Below are positions 26,577 through 34,677 of a stretch of 64,000 bases of DNA, piece by piece. The notes beneath the pieces are model-generated. The model worked only from the letters and a program-made list of their open reading frames with translations, was not told where the DNA came from and did no database searches. This DNA is from Schaalia dentiphila ATCC 17982 (GTDB lineage Bacteria > Actinomycetota > Actinomycetes > Actinomycetales > Actinomycetaceae), in assembly GCF_000154225.1 (NCBI RefSeq), contig NZ_DS264586.1:1642527-1706526 (forward strand). Reading direction: 5' to 3'. Position numbers and translations under genes: made by a program. Position 1 is the stretch's first letter, and each line of letters opens with the position of its first letter.

Positions 26577-27224
26577 TCACTCGGGGTGAACGAGCCACCG
26601 CTCCTTCATGTCAACGGCGACGCCAGCCATGACCTCGTGCATGTTGAGCGTACGACCGCCGTCCGCGCGCGAGCAGAGCCACTGGACCTGAAGCCCGTCC
26701 GATATCGCAACGAGGCGGCGCGCGATCTGCTCACTCGGAGCGTCCTCACGTACCTCGCCCGTGGTCTTGCCATGCTCGAAAGCCTCAACGAGGTACGAAA
26801 TAGCACCGATCAGGTGCTCGCGGAACCACGGGTGCGCCTGATGCTTCGAGTCGATGACGGCCGCCGACATCGCCGTGTAGAGCGCCACGCCGTCGGGATG
26901 GCGCTGGTTGTGTGCCACCATGTTCACCCAAGCATCCAGCGCGGCCTCGGCCCCCTCTTCGAGGCGCGGGAGTCGGCTGACGATGCGACGATCACGCTCG
27001 TCCAGGACGGCCGCGAGCAGCTGATCCTTCGACGAGTAGTGATGCAGGAGCCCCGCCTTCGAAATATCGGAGGCACGCGCGATGTCTGCAAGCGAGGTTG
27101 CCACGTAGCCCTGTGTCGAGAAAAGGGTAAGTGCCTCCGACAGGATGCGCGCCTTCTTATCCTCACTACCGGCTTTCGGACGGCCGGGCCGACGGGTGCT
27201 CGTTGCCTTAGCATCGTTGCTCAT
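26577..27224 (-). CDS. TetR/AcrR family transcriptional regulator
   Basis: 215 aa. The N-terminal helix-turn-helix (about 22-70) reads RILSEALTLFSTQGYVATSLADIARASDISKAGLLHHYSSKDQL, a clear TetR signature. The ligand-binding half is not recognisable to a specific subfamily. It lies 268 bp upstream of putA on the same strand, so it may control putA and itself; that is inference. The ATG follows a GGAG 8 nt upstream, and a TATGAT box (27268-27273, minus strand) could be its -10. The inverted repeat at 27294-27337 overlaps the expected -35 region. Confidence 0.85.
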   Translation of the reverse strand: MSNDAKATSTRRPGRPKAGSEDKKARILSEALTLFSTQGYVATSLADIARASDISKAGLLHHYSSKDQLLAAVLDERDRRIVSRLPRLEEGAEAALDAWVNMVAHNQRHPDGVALYTAMSAAVIDSKHQAHPWFREHLIGAISYLVEAFEHGKTTGEVREDAPSEQIARRLVAISDGLQVQWLCSRADGGRTLNMHEVMAGVAVDMKERWLVHPE

Positions 27225-27293
27225 GCTGGCTGCTCCATGTTCGGTGTGACAGAGTTACCAACAACCCATCATAGCGTGCAACCGCTTAGACGC

Positions 27294-27337
27294 CACCGGG
27301 TATGTGAACTTCTTTCGTCGAGTCCGTATACCCGGTG
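27294..27337. promoter_or_regulatory. 10-bp inverted repeat before the TetR gene
   Basis: CACCGGGTAT (27294-27303) and ATACCCGGTG (27328-27337) form a perfect inverted repeat with a 24-bp spacer. It sits between the stop of the gene at 27361 and the TetR start, so it could be a terminator for the former or an operator for the latter. No T-tract supports termination. Confidence 0.4.
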
Positions 27338-27360
27338 CATCAATGGTGTGATTCGAGTCC

Positions 27361-28518
27361 TTAGTAGGCGAATCGAACCTCGAACTGCGGCTCGCCCGAA
27401 GCATCCAACTCGAGCTTGCCATCCTTGTCGGTCTTCACGGTCGCCGTCACCCGGGACGTCACGTCACGCTGTTTCTCCCAGCTCTCCATGCCCTGGATCG
27501 TGAACGTTGCCTCGCCGGTATAGACACCGCCTTCATCCGTCGTCGCCTTCATGGCCGTGGGCATCGTCTTGACCTGCAGCAGGGCCAGGGTCCGGGACTG
27601 AACCGCGCTCGGGCATCCCGTGTCGATGTTGCCCGGGACGGTCGCGCACGAGTTCGTGAGCGCAGCCGCAGCCTCGAGCGCGGCGGCAGCCATCTTGTCG
27701 TTGTAAGTGCCCTTCAGCTCGACCGTTCCACCGTAGTAGGAGCTGTCGTAACCCGTTGCCGCCTTGACCGAAATGGTCTTGGGGGCAGCGTCGATGTACT
27801 CACCCGTCTCCTCCGGGGTGAATGTGTAGACGCCCGGGTAGAGCACGATGGAGCTACTCGGGGCTTCCTTCAACGTCGCGACCGACATCTTCTCGCCGCC
27901 GATCGAGAAGTGCGTGACATTGTCTGCCTGCACATCCACACGAGAGACCATCGCATCCTGGATCTTCCAGTTCTTCAGCAGACCAAAGGTCTTCTTCGCT
28001 TCACTGACGCGGAACGAACGGGTGAAGCGTTCGCCGTCGAGGCGCATCGTCGCCGTCACCACCCGTTCCTTCGAGTGCTCCGCATCGTCCACGGTCACGT
28101 CCTCAACCTCGATGCGGGCGCTCGACGAGGCCATGACCTCGTCGGAGAGGAAACCGCGCTGATCGTTGGGCAGCCCCGGATCAACCATCGCCGTCGCAGC
28201 GCTGGCCTTGCCGTCCGCGAGCAGATCAAGATACTGGCGAACCTGCGCCTCGGGGGTGCGCGTCCAGTTGGCGATCGCCAAGGCGACGGTTGCGACAACC
28301 CCGAGCACAACAAGGGCCACAACACCGACGACGATGCGCTTGATGCGACGGCGGCTCTTCTCCGACATCGGCGTAAAGGTCACGCCCGCCTGCGGGACTG
28401 CGACAGCCGGAGCAACCACATTCTGGGGGCTCGGAGGGGGCGGAGGCGTCGGGCTCTGGGAAGGGGCCGGGGGCGGGGGCACCACACCCTGATTCGCATC
28501 GTAGTGCTGCTCAGACAT
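27361..28518 (-). CDS. Membrane-anchored protein of unknown function (paralogue A)
   Basis: 385 aa, function unknown. The first 50 residues are Pro-rich and probably cytoplasmic. A basic stretch (KSRRRIKR) leads into a single membrane helix (about 61-83), leaving some 300 residues outside the cell. The outer part resembles the neighbouring gene at 28688-29407: both have VR.YL..LADG just after the helix, an S...S-R-I-..E.V block, and L/F-YPGVYT-TPE near the middle. Two cysteines near 283 and 293 could form a disulfide. The general layout, cytoplasmic Pro-rich tail then anchor then repeated NTF2-like or TcaA-like modules, is seen in cell-envelope proteins. I do not assign a family. Confidence 0.75.
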   Translation of the reverse strand: MSEQHYDANQGVVPPPPAPSQSPTPPPPPSPQNVVAPAVAVPQAGVTFTPMSEKSRRRIKRIVVGVVALVVLGVVATVALAIANWTRTPEAQVRQYLDLLADGKASAATAMVDPGLPNDQRGFLSDEVMASSSARIEVEDVTVDDAEHSKERVVTATMRLDGERFTRSFRVSEAKKTFGLLKNWKIQDAMVSRVDVQADNVTHFSIGGEKMSVATLKEAPSSSIVLYPGVYTFTPEETGEYIDAAPKTISVKAATGYDSSYYGGTVELKGTYNDKMAAAALEAAAALTNSCATVPGNIDTGCPSAVQSRTLALLQVKTMPTAMKATTDEGGVYTGEATFTIQGMESWEKQRDVTSRVTATVKTDKDGKLELDASGEPQFEVRFAY

Positions 28519-28687
28519 CTCTCAATCCTCACTGTTGTGCGCGCCGATGGGCAGGCGCTGCGGTGCCGCTGACGAGGTTGGCCACACCGAAACCGCTAAA
28601 TTTTCTCACACGGTATTTTCTTCATCAAATAAACAATTGCGGCTGCCATATGCTGGACGCTCGCGCCGCACAGGCTATCGGAGAGCA

Positions 28688-29407
28688 CTAGAAGCGAACC
28701 GTCGTGTTCTCGGTGGCAGCTGTACCGCTTCCGTCGACAACGACGACCGTCTGAGAATCCACAGTGCCTCCGTCGCTCCGGCCCTCAGGCGTCAGGGTAT
28801 AAACGCCGGGGAAAAAGTAGTACTCCTGCCAGCTCTTCGACAGTGGCTCGACGCCGGCGGAATCGCCACGTACGGAAAAACCGGGAACCCCGTTGCCCGT
28901 CACCGCCACGCGCACCAAGAGGCCATCGCGCAGGTACCATTCCACGGGATTGTCCTTCGTCGGTTTCCTGTGATAGACGCGGAATTCGTGCGTCACGCGT
29001 TCGCCATTCACGCTCATCGGTGCCTCGACCCTCGCGAATTTTTCGACGCGCCACCTGCTGGTCTTACCCTCCACCGATTCGAGGACGATACGGGAGTCGG
29101 ACGCGGACAGCACGTCGTTCGTCAGGAAGCGCTTCTCGCGGTCCGATAGCGTCATCGTCTGCATCCCGAGCACCGACTCGGCGTCGCCGTCGGCAAGGTA
29201 CGTCAGGTATGGGCGCACAGCATCCTCGGGATTCGTCCGAGGCATATCCACCAGGTGAACGATGCCGAACACGATCACGCCGATGATGATGGCGGCAATT
29301 ACTCGAACCTTGGCATCAGCCTTGCGTTGCTGTTGCGTCATCACGAACGGCGGGCCGACGACCACCCTCCGACGGGCGTCCCTTCGACTCCCACGCGACG
29401 TGCACAC
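28688..29407 (-). CDS. Membrane-anchored protein of unknown function (paralogue B)
   Basis: 239 aa, function unknown. It is shorter than but related to the gene at 27361-28518, as shown by shared VRPYLTYLADGDAE, LSASDSRIVLESV and FFPGVYTLTPEG segments. A basic N-terminal tail (residues 1-36) precedes one membrane helix (about 36-51), and the rest is predicted to be outside. ATG at 29407 has GGGAG 5 nt before it; an internal ATG at 29341 has no ribosome site but would also keep the helix. It probably arose with its neighbour by tandem duplication. 169 AT-rich bases separate the two, so each may have its own promoter. Confidence 0.72.
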   Translation of the reverse strand: MCTSRGSRRDARRRVVVGPPFVMTQQQRKADAKVRVIAAIIIGVIVFGIVHLVDMPRTNPEDAVRPYLTYLADGDAESVLGMQTMTLSDREKRFLTNDVLSASDSRIVLESVEGKTSRWRVEKFARVEAPMSVNGERVTHEFRVYHRKPTKDNPVEWYLRDGLLVRVAVTGNGVPGFSVRGDSAGVEPLSKSWQEYYFFPGVYTLTPEGRSDGGTVDSQTVVVVDGSGTAATENTTVRF

Positions 29408-29443
29408 ATACTGACTCCCAGTGAGGCAAGACGCTGACCGACG

Positions 29444-29635
29444 TCAGGCGTCAACGTCAGTCTGCGCATCGACGACGGGCAGGGCCTTCGTCGGCGGAAC
29501 GCAGGCGTCACCCTGCAGCGCGGGCAACGACAGTCCGGCGGTCGCCGGAATCTCCTCCGACGACTCCGCGAGCTTGCGCGCCACGCGCGACATCGGTCGA
29601 GACGAGGCCGGGGTGCCCTCAGTCAACGCGGTCAT
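29444..29635 (-). CDS. Possible small protein, 63 aa
   Basis: An ORF of 63 codons from ATG 29635, with GGAG 9 nt upstream, lies between thiL and the membrane protein gene. The sequence (MTALTEGTPASSRPMSRVARKL...) has no recognisable domain, signal or membrane segment. It is the only plausible coding sequence in this gap on either strand. It may be a real small gene or chance. Confidence 0.35.
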   Translation of the reverse strand: MTALTEGTPASSRPMSRVARKLAESSEEIPATAGLSLPALQGDACVPPTKALPVVDAQTDVDA

Positions 29636-29715
29636 CCTGATGTACTCCAATCGTTGGTCGTCACGCCGCTTCACTTCCCCGTCTATCAACAAAGAGTCCA
29701 GCGGCCCACATCACA

Positions 29716-30711
29716 CTAGTCTACGGAATCTGCCGAGAAATGATCCCACGCCCCGCGCAGGACCGCCCCATCCATCATCGCCTGCGGTTCCTCATCGGGC
29801 CGGCACGCTCGCACCCCGCCGACAATGCGGAAGCCGTCGGGAAGCAGTGCATCCGGCGGAAAAACGGCGATCATTCCGTGTTCCTCTCCCCCTTGCAGGA
29901 CCCACCGCACGGGATCGACCGCGCAGACGCGGGCGGCGGGAGCCAGCTGGCTCGCCTCCGCCTCGATGGCATCTCGATTGAACTCGACGACAACGCCCGA
30001 GGCCTGAGCGATGCGCCCTGCATCCGTCGCTGGCCCATCCGACAGGTCCATCATGGCGCGAGCGCCCGCAGCCGCAGCGGCCACGCCGGAGCCCAGCGGA
30101 GGCCTCGGCGCACGGTAGGTCTCAATGAAGGGCGCCAGATCGCCCAGCTGCTCAACTCCTCGCGAGGAGGGATCGACGTACCCACCTTCCAGGAGATCGA
30201 GGCCGGCGTAGGAGTAGCCGAGGGTGCCGCTGACCGCGACGACATCTCCGGGGCGTGCGCCGTCACGGCGCACCACCGGGCCCGGGCAATAGCCGAAAGC
30301 CGTGATCGAAATGACGAGCTTCTCCCCCGCACTCAGATCTCCGCCGACCACACCGGCTCCAACCTCGCGCGCGCGGTCCCCCAGGCCTCGGACAACATCC
30401 AGGAAAACGTCCGCGTCCATGTCGCGCGGCGCCACCACCGAGGCAACGAGCGCCGAGGGACGTCCTCCCATCGCATCGATATCCGCGAGGTTTTGAGCGG
30501 CAACGCGGGCACCGACCTCGTAACCGGTCGACCACGACAGGTGGAAATGCTGGTCCTCCACCATGACGTCCGTCGTCACGATGAACGATCCTTCGGGAGC
30601 CGCGACCTGGGCACAGTCGTCGCCAATGCCGATCATCGTGCGCTCGCCGCGCGGGAAAGACTCGCGGAAATGAGACACCAACTGTGCCTCGGACAGCTCA
30701 GCTAACTTCAT
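29716..30711 (-). CDS. thiL: Thiamine-monophosphate kinase
   Basis: ThiL phosphorylates thiamine monophosphate to the active cofactor thiamine pyrophosphate. 331 aa. Conserved features: IGIGDDCAQV near residue 27-36, VTTDVMVEDQHFHL (metal/nucleotide site), NLADIDAMGGRP, GVVGGDLSAG and MMDLSDGPATDAGRIA, in the AIR-synthase-like fold. ATG at 30711 starts the conserved MKLAELSE. No Shine-Dalgarno is visible, but TAGTCT lies 7 nt upstream, suggesting a leaderless message. A longer in-frame ATG at 30792 would overlap the methyltransferase gene and lacks conserved sequence. Confidence 0.93.
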   Translation of the reverse strand: MKLAELSEAQLVSHFRESFPRGERTMIGIGDDCAQVAAPEGSFIVTTDVMVEDQHFHLSWSTGYEVGARVAAQNLADIDAMGGRPSALVASVVAPRDMDADVFLDVVRGLGDRAREVGAGVVGGDLSAGEKLVISITAFGYCPGPVVRRDGARPGDVVAVSGTLGYSYAGLDLLEGGYVDPSSRGVEQLGDLAPFIETYRAPRPPLGSGVAAAAAGARAMMDLSDGPATDAGRIAQASGVVVEFNRDAIEAEASQLAPAARVCAVDPVRWVLQGGEEHGMIAVFPPDALLPDGFRIVGGVRACRPDEEPQAMMDGAVLRGAWDHFSADSVD

Positions 30712-30718
30712 AGGAACC

Positions 30719-30724
30719 AGACTA
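30719..30724 (-). promoter_or_regulatory. Candidate leaderless -10 box (TAGTCT) for thiL
   Basis: TAGTCT on the minus strand fits the TANNNT pattern and ends 7 nt before the thiL ATG, which has no ribosome site. No good -35 is seen. Confidence 0.35.
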
Positions 30725-30757
30725 GTCGCGGGCGCAGCACCGCGCCGCGAAGGCACC

Positions 30758-31606
30758 TCAGTGTTCGACGCCTCGCACGGTCTGGGAGGCAAAGAGGCAG
30801 GTCGCGGCCGCGCTGGCCACGTTCAGGGATTCAGCATCACCCGTCATCGGGATAGACACGAGCCCATCGCACAGGCGCATCTCGTCGCCCGACAGGCCGC
30901 GTGCCTCGTTGCCGAACACCCACGCGTGCGACTGGGACAGGCGCGAGCGGGCCGACACTACCTGCACGAGGAGATCGGAGAGACTGATCGAAGCGGCGCC
31001 GCCGCTGGTACCCAGCAGGGCCGCACTGCGGCCGTGAATCAGTGCGCGGGCGTCAGCAAAGGAAGGGACCACGCACACGGGGATGTGGAAGACGGAGCCA
31101 GCGCTCGAGCGCACGACCTTCGGGCTCGCGGCATCTACCGTGCCCGCGACGGCCACGACACCGACCGCACCGAATGCGTCGGCCGTGCGAATGATCGTGC
31201 CAACGTTGCCGGGGTCGCGCCCCTGAGCGAGCACGACGATCGTTTCGCCAACACTCGGCTCCGGTAGTTCACGCGACAGCGCATCCAGGGAGGCGACTGC
31301 GCAGATTCCCTGCGAGTCCCCCGACAGGGCCGCAGACACCTCGGCGGTCACCGGGTGCACCCAGCGCGTCGCGCGCCGGGCCACGTCCACGACGTCCGCG
31401 TGTGTCTCCCACGCGTCCTCCCTCACGTACACGTCGCGCACCGCAAACGGTCGGTGCGCGGTAAGTTCGCGTACGGCCTGAGGTCCCTCGACGAGCATGA
31501 GGCCCGAACGCGAACGCGCCGAGCGCCCGACCAGACCCGACACCCTGCGCACGCGATCGGCGCGGGGATTATCGAGAACGGTCAGGCGCTCGGCGGAAAA
31601 GCTCAC
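30758..31606 (-). CDS. SpoU/TrmH-family RNA 2'-O-methyltransferase
   Basis: 282 aa. The N-terminal substrate-binding part (about 15-115) is RlmB/TsnR-like (VEGPQAVRELTA). The C-terminal SPOUT knot has the three family motifs: DPGNVGTIIRTADAFGA (motif 1, about 130-146), VFGNEARGLS (motif 2) and IPMTGDAESLNVASAAATCLF (motif 3). It probably methylates a ribose in 23S rRNA. A gene of this type follows rplT in many actinobacteria. GTG start at 31606 lies 4 nt after the rplT stop, so it belongs to the infC operon. Exact target nucleotide unknown. Confidence 0.9.
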   Translation of the reverse strand: MSFSAERLTVLDNPRADRVRRVSGLVGRSARSRSGLMLVEGPQAVRELTAHRPFAVRDVYVREDAWETHADVVDVARRATRWVHPVTAEVSAALSGDSQGICAVASLDALSRELPEPSVGETIVVLAQGRDPGNVGTIIRTADAFGAVGVVAVAGTVDAASPKVVRSSAGSVFHIPVCVVPSFADARALIHGRSAALLGTSGGAASISLSDLLVQVVSARSRLSQSHAWVFGNEARGLSGDEMRLCDGLVSIPMTGDAESLNVASAAATCLFASQTVRGVEH

Positions 31607-31609
31607 CTA

Positions 31610-31990
31610 TCAGGCCTTGGGCGCGTTGATGTCGGCGGGCAGCGCGTCCTTGGCGACCTTCACCAGGGCGTTGAACGCGTTGATGTCGCCCACGGCCAGC
31701 TCGGCCAGCATGCGACGGTCGACCTCGACGCCAGCCAGGTTCAGGCCCTGGATGAGGCGGTTGTAGGTCAGGCCCTGGGCGCGGGACGCAGCATTGATGC
31801 GCTGGATCCACAGACGACGGAAGTCGCCCTTCTTGGCCTTGCGGTCGCGGTAGGAGTAGACGAAGGAGTGAGTGACCTGCTCCTTGGCCTTGCGGTACAT
31901 GCGCGAGCGCTGGCCACGGTAGCCGGAGGCCTGCTCGAGTACGGTACGACGCTTCTTCTTGGCGTTGACAGAACGCTTAACACGTGCCAT
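31610..31990 (-). CDS. rplT: 50S ribosomal protein bL20
   Basis: bL20, 126 aa, needed early in 50S assembly. Conserved [16 protein letters not shown]-terminus, [17 protein letters not shown], and [19 protein letters not shown] are present. ATG at 31990 follows GAGGAG. Third gene of infC-rpmI-rplT. In E. coli and Firmicutes L20 represses this operon; the leader hairpins upstream of infC could serve such control. Confidence 0.98.
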   Translation of the reverse strand: MARVKRSVNAKKKRRTVLEQASGYRGQRSRMYRKAKEQVTHSFVYSYRDRKAKKGDFRRLWIQRINAASRAQGLTYNRLIQGLNLAGVEVDRRMLAELAVGDINAFNALVKVAKDALPADINAPKA

Positions 31991-32017
31991 TTTCTACTGT
32001 TCTCCTCTTACTCGAGC

Positions 32018-32212
32018 TCAGATGCCCAGCATGCGCTTGACGCGCTTGACGTCAGCGGTCTCCAGGACCTGGTCGGTCGCCAGACGGCGGGTCTTACGGC
32101 TGGACTTGTGCTCCAGCAGGTGGCGGGCGCCGGCCTGCTCGCGCATGATCTTGCCCGAGCCGGTCGTGCGGAAGCGCTTCTTAGCACCGGAATGAGTCTT
32201 GTTCTTCGGCAT
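32018..32212 (-). CDS. rpmI: 50S ribosomal protein bL35
   Basis: bL35, 64 aa: [42 protein letters not shown] and KRVKRMLGI are all conserved. AAGGA lies before the ATG. It sits between infC and rplT, as in nearly all bacteria. Confidence 0.98.
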   Translation of the reverse strand: MPKNKTHSGAKKRFRTTGSGKIMREQAGARHLLEHKSSRKTRRLATDQVLETADVKRVKRMLGI

Positions 32213-32248
32213 TTCTATTCCTTCGTTGTGAGGCGATGGGTATCGCCG

Positions 32249-32887
32249 TCAGTCCTGTTCGTCAGCCTTGTCGGCTGCCACTCGGGCCTGGTCCTTGCTG
32301 GCGCGCTCCGCGCGCTTGCCCCGGCGCTCAGCGCGCTCGGCCTCGCGGCGTTTGCGCTGCTCAGTCAGGGCGTCAGCCTTGCGCTTGGTGGGGGCCAGCA
32401 CCATCGTCATGTTGCGCCCGTCCTGACGGGGCATCGACTCGACGGTGGCAAGGTCACCAATCTCCTCGGCGAGGCGCTGCAGGAGGCGAACGCCAGCCTC
32501 GGGGCGAGACTGCTCTCGACCGCGGAACATGATCATGACCTTGACCTTGTCGCCGGCGGACAGGAAGCGCTCAACGTGGCCCTTCTTGACGCCGAAGTCA
32601 TGATCGTCGATCTTCAGTCGGAAGCGGATTTCCTTCAGCTGCGTGTTCGCCTGGTTGCGGCGAGCATCGCGGGCCTTCTGGGCGGCTTCGTACTTGTACT
32701 TGCCGTAATCCATGAGCTTTGCGACGGGCGGCTTGGCGTTCGGCGCAACCTCAACCAGGTCGAGCCCGGCCTCTTCGGCCAGACGCAGCGCGTCCTCAAC
32801 TCGGACGACGCCGACCTGTTCACCTCCGGGTCCCACGAGGCGAACCTCGGGGACTCGAATACGCTCATTGATGCGAGTCTCGCTGAT
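32249..32887 (-). CDS. infC: Translation initiation factor IF-3, apparent AUC start
   Basis: IF-3 binds the 30S subunit and enforces correct start-codon choice. 212 aa if started at 32887. Conserved IF-3 N-terminus [26 protein letters not shown], central [17 protein letters not shown], and C-domain [14 protein letters not shown]. The first ATG/GTG-type codon (GTG at 32836) would cut 17 conserved residues. Upstream in frame there is no ATG, GTG or TTG. The codon ATC at 32885-32887 lies 6 nt after AAGGAG, so it is the best start. E. coli infC uses AUU, which lets IF-3 repress its own translation. The tail after about residue 185 is charged, Lys/Arg/Glu-rich. Confidence 0.9.
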   Translation of the reverse strand: MSETRINERIRVPEVRLVGPGGEQVGVVRVEDALRLAEEAGLDLVEVAPNAKPPVAKLMDYGKYKYEAAQKARDARRNQANTQLKEIRFRLKIDDHDFGVKKGHVERFLSAGDKVKVMIMFRGREQSRPEAGVRLLQRLAEEIGDLATVESMPRQDGRNMTMVLAPTKRKADALTEQRKRREAERAERRGKRAERASKDQARVAADKADEQD

Positions 32888-32920
32888 GAGCGGCTCCTTC
32901 CACAGAATCCTTATGCGCGA

Positions 32921-32958
32921 AACGAAAAGCCTCCGTTACGCGACGCGCACGGAGGCTT
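32921..32958 (-). terminator. Attenuator-like terminator in the infC leader
   Basis: A perfect 10-bp stem (32949-32958 with 32927-32936, read on the minus strand) is followed by TTTTCGTTTCG, about 35 nt before the infC start. Its place between promoter and gene fits a ribosomal-protein-operon attenuator. Confidence 0.6.
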
Positions 32959-32963
32959 CCATA

Positions 32964-32987
32964 GGTCAACACACACGGGTGTTGACC
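32964..32987 (-). promoter_or_regulatory. Second hairpin in the infC leader
   Basis: GGTCAACAC and its complement (32964-32972 with 32979-32987) form a 9-bp stem with a 6-nt loop, directly upstream of the attenuator hairpin in the leader RNA. Together they could form an anti-terminator or protein-binding structure. The promoter probably lies near 33110, where TGGTACAGT on the minus strand resembles an extended -10. Confidence 0.4.
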
Positions 32988-33187
32988 GTCGTACCCGATC
33001 CCCTGCGCGGCGCCCCTGATGGGCGGCATCCTCTCTGTCGAGAGGCGGGTATCCAGGTGGGATTTCTCCGCTTGCGTTCCGGGCTTTCGCCCAGACGGTC
33101 GTATCAACTGTACCAGAAATGAGGAGAGGTCGCCAGATCAGCAATCATTGCGCGCCTCACGCTTTACTGGGAGCGTTCGATGCCTGT

Positions 33188-33955
33188 TCAGCGCAGGACG
33201 GGCGCAATCTCGACCCGGTCGGCCGAGGTGATGAGGCGAGGGTTCGCTCCCAGGGCGTTGAGGGCGGCAGACAGGGTTTCTTTCATTGCCGAGGCATCGG
33301 CCCCCTGGGCGAAAGACGCGCGGTCCACGGACACGACGACGCGCGTGAGACCGTCGCCCGCGTAGGCAATCTCAACATCGACGATGGCCGGGCACGCTGC
33401 GATGGCCTCGGCGAGCAGGAGCTCGCGCAGAGCCTCGTCGCGCCAGGCGGGCAGCCACTCATCCCCCTGCGCGAGCGCGGCCACGGCGGGGCGCGGCAGC
33501 AGCACCGCATCGGTACCCGGGTTGACGACGATGCGCCCGCCCGTCTCCACGAGGGCGGTGAGCCCGATCGTGCGGAAGTCCAGGGCCATCGGGCGGTCAC
33601 CGGGGCGGTGAGCGGACAGCGCCTGCGCCGAAGAATAGATGGCGAGCGCCTCTCCCGCAGGAGTCTGAGCGTGCACGAAGTCGATCGGGTTGTGTCCGTT
33701 TTCCCCGGCGTGAACGCCCGTCGCGCGCGGGTCGGGCTCAACGTCGATGGGAACGATCACGCGCTCGAAAACGAGAGCATCGACGAGGGCCTCAAGCCGG
33801 GCCGCTCCCCCGTCGCTCCCCTGCCCCAACGCGAGCGCCCGGGCGGTCCGAGGAAGCCCCTGTCCCACGTCTGCGCGGTCGTGGCTCATCATCGACAGGC
33901 GCTGCGCCAGTCGGTTCTTCTGTTCCTCGGTGAGAGAAAGTGGCGTGGGAGTCAT
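33188..33955 (-). CDS. SseB-family N-terminal domain protein
   Basis: 255 aa. Two similar halves show the fold of the SseB N-terminal domain (about 50-145 and 150-250). Typical segments are RVIVPIDVE, VHAQTPAGEALAIYSSAQAL and RTIGLTALVETGGRIVVNPGT. Such proteins are common near hisA/priA and infC in actinobacteria; the function is not established. ATG at 33955 overlaps the priA stop by ATGA. The first eight residues MTPTPLSL are followed by a charged helix. Confidence 0.75.
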   Translation of the reverse strand: MTPTPLSLTEEQKNRLAQRLSMMSHDRADVGQGLPRTARALALGQGSDGGAARLEALVDALVFERVIVPIDVEPDPRATGVHAGENGHNPIDFVHAQTPAGEALAIYSSAQALSAHRPGDRPMALDFRTIGLTALVETGGRIVVNPGTDAVLLPRPAVAALAQGDEWLPAWRDEALRELLLAEAIAACPAIVDVEIAYAGDGLTRVVVSVDRASFAQGADASAMKETLSAALNALGANPRLITSADRVEIAPVLR

Positions 33956-34677
33956 GAGAGTTCCTCGTATCCGGCAACGTCCAGTGCATCGGCCAGAGTG
34001 AATGCGCCCTGGTACAGGGCCTTTCCGACGATCGCGCCCTCGATGCCGAGGGCACGCAGGGCTTCGATGTCGGCCAGGGAGTTCACCCCACCCGAAGCGA
34101 TGATGCATGCGGGAGTCTGGTCAGCGACGCGGGCCAACAGTTCTCGATTGGAACCGTTCATCTGACCATCACGAGTCACGTCTGTGACGACGAGGCGGGC
34201 CACCCCCGCCTCGTCCAGGACGCGCAGAGCCTCCCAGACGTTGCCGCCCTCGCCGCTTCCGCCACGCGCGGCCAGGCGATCGCCGCGCACGTCCAGGCAC
34301 ACGGCGACGCGCTCACCGAAAGTATCAACGGCCTCGCACACGGCGTCGATGTCATCAAGGGCTTGCGTCGCAATGTTGACTCGCTCCGGGCCCATCGCGA
34401 GCCCAGCCTCGACGGCCGCTGGGCTCGTGATGCCTCCCGACAGCTCGACGCGCACGGGAACCTCGCGGATCACCCGGGCGAGGAGCTCAGAGTTCTCGCC
34501 GCGACCAAAAGCCAAGTCCAGGTCCACGAGGTGCACCCAGCGAGCCCCGGCCTCGTCAAACGAACGGGCCACATCGATCGGGCTGCCCCAGGATCCCTCG
34601 TCGATCACCCCCGAGGACAGGCGCACGGCCTGCCCGCCCGTCACGTCGATCGCAGGCAGCAGTTCGAGGATCGTCAT
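33952..34677 (-). CDS. priA: Bifunctional phosphoribosyl isomerase (HisA/TrpF type)
   Basis: 241-aa TIM barrel that isomerises ProFAR in histidine synthesis and, in actinobacteria, also phosphoribosyl-anthranilate in tryptophan synthesis. The N-terminus LELLPAIDVTGGQAVRL carries the first catalytic Asp (AID). DLDLAFGRGEN, ELSGGITS, VTDVTRDGQMNGSN (second catalytic Asp) and IIASGGVNSLADI complete the set. ATG at 34677 overlaps the preceding stop by ATGA; no ribosome site is present, so translation probably depends on coupling. The other his genes are not in the window. Whether TrpF activity is retained depends on a trpF elsewhere. Confidence 0.9.
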   Translation of the reverse strand: MTILELLPAIDVTGGQAVRLSSGVIDEGSWGSPIDVARSFDEAGARWVHLVDLDLAFGRGENSELLARVIREVPVRVELSGGITSPAAVEAGLAMGPERVNIATQALDDIDAVCEAVDTFGERVAVCLDVRGDRLAARGGSGEGGNVWEALRVLDEAGVARLVVTDVTRDGQMNGSNRELLARVADQTPACIIASGGVNSLADIEALRALGIEGAIVGKALYQGAFTLADALDVAGYEELS

